Shown: positions 59,153 to 64,000 of the stretch, in pieces
Layout: each line of letters begins with the position of its first letter
How positions within the stretch are numbered: the stretch's first letter is position 1
Assembly: GCA_026874595.1 (NCBI GenBank)
Contig: CM049308.1
Location: forward strand, 46,755,327 to 46,819,326
Length of the DNA stretch: 64,000 bases
Direction: 5' to 3'
Origin: Sipunculus nudus
Lineage: Eukaryota > Annelida > Sipuncula > Golfingiida > Sipunculidae
Translations under genes and position numbers: made by a program
The notes under the pieces: model-generated
Told to the model about the DNA's origin: nothing
Databases searched by the model: none
The model's input: the letters and a program-made list of their open reading frames with translations, nothing else

Positions 59153-61845
59153 TTTAGTTCACTCCGTGAACTTATGCCATGGCGCAGCGTCCGCCGTCCA
59201 CTGTCCACTGTCCACTGTCCACCGTCCACCGTCTGTTACCAAATATCTCAACAGCCACATCAGCTATCTTCATAAAACTTTGCAGAATTACTAATCATGG
59301 GATGGACATGCAAAAATAAGCTTTTGGTGGCGCCACCTATGTTGACCTACTTTCTGCGGGATTAAATGGTCTTTTCAACTTCTTTCAAGATAAGTCATAA
59401 AGTATTAATATTTTGGCTTTCATATCATAGTCAACAGTTCCTTAGAGGAAGGGGAATAATTTGAGTATAAATTCAGTCAAGTCATATTCAAGATGGCTTC
59501 TCTACGGAACTTCAAATTCTGTCGATCGTAAAATATGACAGCTTGATGTGTTTCTATGTATACATGATGTATTGTCTGTTACCAAATATCTTAGGAACTG
59601 CTGCAGCCTTCAGTTTCAAATTTCACAGGAATATTAATCATGTGACTGCTAAATGATTTTGACCTCCAGGTGGCGCCACCTGTGTTGACCTACTTTCTGC
59701 GGGAAAAAATGGTCTTTTCCACTTCTTCCAAGATAAGTCACAAAGTATTGATATTTTGGCCTTCATATCATAGCCAACAGTTCCTTAGAGGAAGGGGAAT
59801 AATTTGAGTATAAATTCAGTCAAGTCATTTTCAAGATGGCGTCTCTACGTAACTTAAGATTCTGTTGATCGCAAAGTATGACAGCTTGATGTGTTTCTAT
59901 ACATGATGTATTGTCTGTTACCAAATATCTTAGGAACTGCTGCAGCCTTCAGTTTCAAATTTCACAGGAATATTGATCATGTGACTGCTAAATGATTTTG
60001 ACCTCTAGGTGGCGCCACCTGTGTTGACCTACTTTCTGCGGGAAGAAATGATCTTTTCCACTTCTTTCAAGATAAGTCACAAAATATTAATATTTTGGCC
60101 TTCATATCATAGTCAACAGTTCCTTAGAGGAAGGGGAATAATTTGAGTATAAATTCAGTCAAGTCATATTCAAGATGGCGTCTCTACGGAACTTCAAATT
60201 CTGTCGATCATAAAATATGACAGCTTAATGTGTTTCTATGTAAACATGATGTATTGTCTGTTACCAAATATCATGGGAACTGCTGCAGCCTTCAGTTTCA
60301 AATTTCACAGGAATATTGATCATGTGACTGCTAAATGATTTTGACCTCCAGGTGGCGCCACCTGTGTTGACCTACTTTCTGCGGGAAGAAATGATCTTTT
60401 CCTCTTCTTTCAAGATAAGTCACAAAATATTAATAATTTGGCCTTCATATCATAGTCAGCAGTTCCTAAGAGGAAGGGGAATAATTTGTGTGTAAATTCA
60501 GTCATATCATTTTCAAGATGGCATCTCTACAGAACTTCAAATTGTGTGGGTTGCAAAATTTAGCAACTTGATGTGTTTCCATACAGGATGTATTGTCTGT
60601 TACCAAATATCTTAGGAACTGCTGCAGCCTTCAGTTTCAAATTTCACAGGAATATTAATCATGTGACTGCTAAATGATTTTGACCTCCAGGTGGCGCCAC
60701 CTGTGTTGACCTACTTTCTGCGGGAAAAAATGGTCTTTTCCACTTCTTCCAAGATAAGTCACAAAGTATTGATATTTTGGCCTTCATATCATAGCCAACA
60801 GTTCCTTAGAGGAAGGGGAATAATTTGAGTATAAATTCAGTCAAGTCATTTTCAAGATGGCGTCTCTACGTAACTTAAGATTCTGTTGATCGCAAAGTAT
60901 GACAGCTTGATGTGTTTCTATACATGATGTATTGTCTGTTACCAAATATCTTAGGAACTGCTGCAGCCTTCAGTTTCAAATTTCACAGGAATATTGATCA
61001 TGTGACTGCTAAATGATTTTGACCTCTAGGTGGCGCCACCTGTGTTGACCTACTTTCTGCGGGAAGAAATGATCTTTTCCACTTCTTTCAAGATAAGTCA
61101 CAAAATATTAATATTTTGGCCTTCATATCATAGTCAACAGTTCCTTAGAGGAAGGGGAATAATTTGAGTATAAATTCAGTCAAGTCATATTCAAGATGGC
61201 GTCTCTACGGAACTTCAAATTCTGTCGATCATAAAATATGACAGCTTAATGTGTTTCTATGTAAACATGATGTATTGTCTGTTACCAAATATCATGGGAA
61301 CTGCTGCAGCCTTCAGTTTCAAATTTCACAGGAATATTGATCATGTGACTGCTAAATGATTTTGACCTCCAGGTGGCGCCACCTGTGTTGACCTACTTTC
61401 TGCGGGAAGAAATGATCTTTTCCTCTTCTTTCAAGATAAGTCACAAAATATTAATAATTTGGCCTTCATATCATAGTCAGCAGTTCCTAAGAGGAAGGGG
61501 AATAATTTGTGTGTAAATTCAGTCATATCATTTTCAAGATGGCATCTCTACAGAACTTCAAATTGTGTGGGTTGCAAAATTTAGCAACTTGATGTGTTTC
61601 CATACAGGATGTATTGTCTGTTACCAAATATCTTAGGAACTGCTGCAGCCTTCAGTTTCAAATTTCACAGGAATATTAATCATGTGACTGCTAAATGATT
61701 TTGACCTCCAGGTGGCGCCACCTGTGTTGACCTACTTTCTGCGGGAAAAAATGGTCTTTTCCACTTCTTTCAAGATAAGTCACAAAGTATTGATATTTTG
61801 GCCTTCATATCATAGCCAGTAGTTCCTTAGAGAAAGGGGAATAAT

Positions 61846-63458
61846 TGTATCCGCCAAAACAGAGTTTTGCGGATACTATGTTTTCAGCTGGTCGCCGCCG
61901 CCGCCGCCGCCGCCGCCTCCGCCGCCGCCGCCGCCGCCGCCGCCGCGTAGGTGTCCGGAGAACTCCTCCGTAACCGCTGGGCGGAATTTTCCGAAACCCG
62001 GGATTATGTTCGGGTCACATGTGAACTGCTGCGCCCCGATTTTGTTTTGACCTCTGACCTTTCCTTTGCGCTCTGCGTCCGTTTGTGCGTCTGTTTCCAC
62101 ACATAAACCCACATATCTCGGGAACCGTTTGACCGATCAGGAAAATTTTTTTGCACAAATGTAGCCCTCGGAGAGCTTTATTACATACACCAAAAATGGT
62201 GGCGCCACCTGCAACCATGTTTGCACAGTGTCCATCTGTTCGTCTGCCTTGGGTTAAAATCACTCATATCTCTGCAGTGACTTGACTAATTCACCTGAAA
62301 TTGGGCATGCGTAAACATCCTGGATAGCTTTTCTGATTTTATGACAGGTGGCGCCACCTACATTCACGTTTACGCTGCAGACATCCAAGCTCATATCTTG
62401 GGAACCGTTTGACCGATCAGGAAAATTCTTTTGCACAAATGTAGCCCTTGGACAGCTTTATAACATACACCAAAAATGGTGGCGCCACCTGCAACCATGT
62501 TTGCACAGTGTCCATCTGTTCGTCTGCCTTGGGTTAAAATCACTCATATCTCTGCAGTGACTTGACTAATTCACCTGAAATTGGGCATGCGTATACATCC
62601 TGGATAGCTTTTCTGATTTTATGACAGGTGGCGCCACCTACATTCACGTTTACGCTGCAGACATCAAAAGTCATATCTCAGGAACCGTTTGACCGATCAG
62701 GAAAATTCTTTTGCACAAATGTAGCCCTTGGAGAGCTTTATAACATACACCAAAAATGGTGGCGCTACCTGCAACCATGTTTGCACAGTGTCCATCTGTT
62801 TGTCTGCCTTGGGTTAAAATCACTCATATCTCTGCAGTGACTTGACTAATTCACCTGAAATTTAGCATGCGTATACATCCTGGATAGCTTTTCTGATTTT
62901 ATGACAGGTGGCGCCACCTACATTCACGTTTACGCTGCAGACATCCAAGCTCATATCTCAGGAACTGTTGACCGATCAGGAAAATTTTTTTGCACAAATG
63001 TAGCCCTTGGAGAGCTTTATAACATACACCGAAAATGGTGGCACCACCTGCAACCATGTTTGCACAGTGTCTGTTCGTCTGCCTTGGGTTAAAATCACTC
63101 ATATTTCTGCAGTGGTTTGACTAATTCACCTGAAATTTGGCATGCTTATACATCCTGGATAGCTTTTCTGATTTTATGACAGGTGGCGCCACCTACAATC
63201 AAGTTTACGCTGCGACATCCAAGCTCATATCTAGGGAACCGTTTGACCGATTGGGCCAAAATTTTGCATGTGTATAAATCTCACATAGCTCTTTATCATA
63301 CGCAAAACTGGTGGCGCCACCTGCAGCCATGTTTGCACAGCTCCCATCTGTTTGTCTGCCATGGGATAAAATATCCATGCTAATATGCAACACTTCACCC
63401 GTTCCACTCTGATTTAGGCGGATACAAGTAGTCGCTTGTCGACTACCCGTATTCTAGT
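61846..63458 (+). mobile_element. Family B element inserted in the satellite array
   Basis: Left hairpin TGTATCCGCCAAAACAGAG with TTTTGCGGATACTATG, then a long CCG run (about 61895-61945). Four core units of about 281 bp (near 62154, 62436, 62714, 62993) carry 'CACAAATGTAGCCCTTGGAG' and GGTGGCGCCACC. The right end has TTAGGCGGATACAAGTAGTC, CGACTAC and CCGTATTCTAGT. The interrupted satellite unit continues on both sides without loss, so the insertion is recent. Confidence 0.85.
61893..61946 (+). repeat. CCG trinucleotide microsatellite
   Basis: About 50 bp of GCC repeats at the standard position just inside the B left end; the glycine-rich minus-strand frame is a translation of it. Confidence 0.9.
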
Positions 63459-64000
63459 TTGAGTATAAATTCAGTCAAGTCATTTTCAAGATGGTGTCTC
63501 TACGTAACTTCAGATTCTGTTGATCGCAAAATATGACAGCTTGATGTGTTTCTATACATGATGTATTGTCTGTTACCAAATATCTTAGGAACTGTTGCAG
63601 CCTTCAGTTTCAAATTTCACAGGAATATTGATCATGTGACTGCTAAATGATTTTGACCTCCAGGTGGCGCCACCTTTGTTGACCTACTTTCTGCGGGAAG
63701 AAATAATCTTTTCCACTTCTTTCAAGATAAGTCACAAAATATTAATAATTTGGCCTTCATATCATAGTCAGAAGTTCCTAAGAGGAAGGGGAATAATTTG
63801 TGTGTAAATTCAGTCAAATCATTTTCAAGATGGCATCTCTTCAGTACTTCAAATTGTGTGGGTTGCAAAATTTAGCAACTTGGTGTGTTTCCATAAAGGA
63901 TGTATTGTCTGTTACCAAATATTTTAGGAACTGCTGCAGCCTTCAGTTTCAAATTTCACAGGAATATTGATCATGTGACTTCCAGATGATTTTGACCTCC

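Larger units (their letters stand above)
59153..64000 (+). repeat. Family E left end leading into a 340-bp satellite array
   Basis: It begins with TTTTTAGTTCACTCCGTGAA (hairpin GTTCAC/GTGAAC) and a 7-bp GTCCACY microsatellite. Then units start at about 59221, 59573, 59907, 60253, 60593, 60929, 61276, 61615, 63567 and 63906, each with 'TTGTCTGTTACCAAATATCT', 'GGTGGCGCCACCTGTGTTGA' and 'TTCAAGATGGCGTCTCTACG'. Units three apart (59573, 60593, 61615) are nearly identical. The array runs off the right edge. Confidence 0.8.

Noticed and set aside
61876-62263. Minus-strand frames with a glycine run and 'GGATIFGVCNKALRGLHLCKK'
   Set aside because: The glycine run is the CCG microsatellite and the rest recurs in every B core unit with different interruptions; repeat translation.
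47014-64000. Further MAP4K exons downstream of exon 4
   Set aside because: I looked for a segment like FPIPCPLRMFE and for acceptor/donor pairs in frame, and found none; the next exon is probably beyond the window.
1-64000. Long terminal repeat elements, Polintons, LINEs or a Helitron Rep/helicase gene
   Set aside because: No reverse transcriptase, integrase, capsid, polymerase or Rep/helicase frame or fossil was recognised on either strand; all mobile DNA seen is non-autonomous.

Overview
The window looks like AT-rich intronic and intergenic DNA from a mollusc, most likely a bivalve. Two things suggest this. First, the only protein-coding sequence I can recognise is four spliced exons of one animal-type kinase gene. 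Second, almost everything else is short non-autonomous repeats with a left arm, a microsatellite, tandem core repeats and a right arm, the layout described for bivalve 'pearl' elements and Drosophila mini-me/DINE-1 (Helentron-like, rolling-circle) elements. The species cannot be fixed from sequence alone.

Host gene: exons at 8474-8553, 17877-17937, 41766-41871 and 46851-47013 (+ strand) have compatible splice phases (1, 0, 1, 2). Together they encode part of a citron-homology (CNH) domain closest to GCK-I type MAP4K kinases (MAP4K3/MAP4K5) as I remember those proteins. Introns are about 9.3, 23.8 and 5.0 kb, and the intron after the last visible exon runs at least 17 kb. The kinase domain and the C-terminal end of CNH are not in the window, or not recognisable.

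Repeats: I define working families A to F by their ends. A starts TTTTAGCTCAGCTGACT, carries a GTCY microsatellite, and ends CAGCTGAGC, then palindrome GACCCATGGGTC, then CTTGTT. B starts TGTATCCGCC, carries CCG repeats and ends in a GTAGTCG/CGACTAC hairpin plus CTAGT. C (TGTATCCCCAGAC), D (TATGCCCCCGCC), E (TTAGTTCACTCCGTGAAC) and F (TTATCCCTTC) are built in the same way, though I could not see a 3' end for E. In A-D the left terminus reappears inverted just inside the right end, before a small hairpin (asymmetric terminal inverted repeats), which is a Helentron hallmark. No Rep/helicase or transposase gene is present; all copies seen are non-autonomous.

Layout: 1-8.4 kb holds A elements with a nested B. 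At 8.5 kb is exon 1 with a triplicated exon edge. From 8.8 to 17.8 kb come A, E and F elements and a tRNA-derived SINE, then exon 2. From 18.4 to 28.9 kb a 330-bp tandem array is split by a 7.8-kb long-inverted-repeat (fold-back-like) element. From 29.8 to 41.5 kb lies a nest in which one A element holds inserted C, A and D elements, followed by exon 3. From 42 to 50 kb are more A elements around exon 4. From 50 to 59 kb come E, a GC-rich unique island, minisatellites, A, a pogo-like MITE and C. From 59 kb to the end is a roughly 340-bp satellite with a three-monomer higher-order repeat, interrupted by a B element.

Four points deserve attention. Three insertions have matching empty sites and show T/T targeting without target duplication. 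Unrelated families share a 12-bp palindrome GGTGGCGCCACC. The 330-bp array carries a CTCF-like motif and the C/F cores carry DR1/ERR-type nuclear receptor motifs. Every rolling-circle-like element whose ends can be read points the same way.
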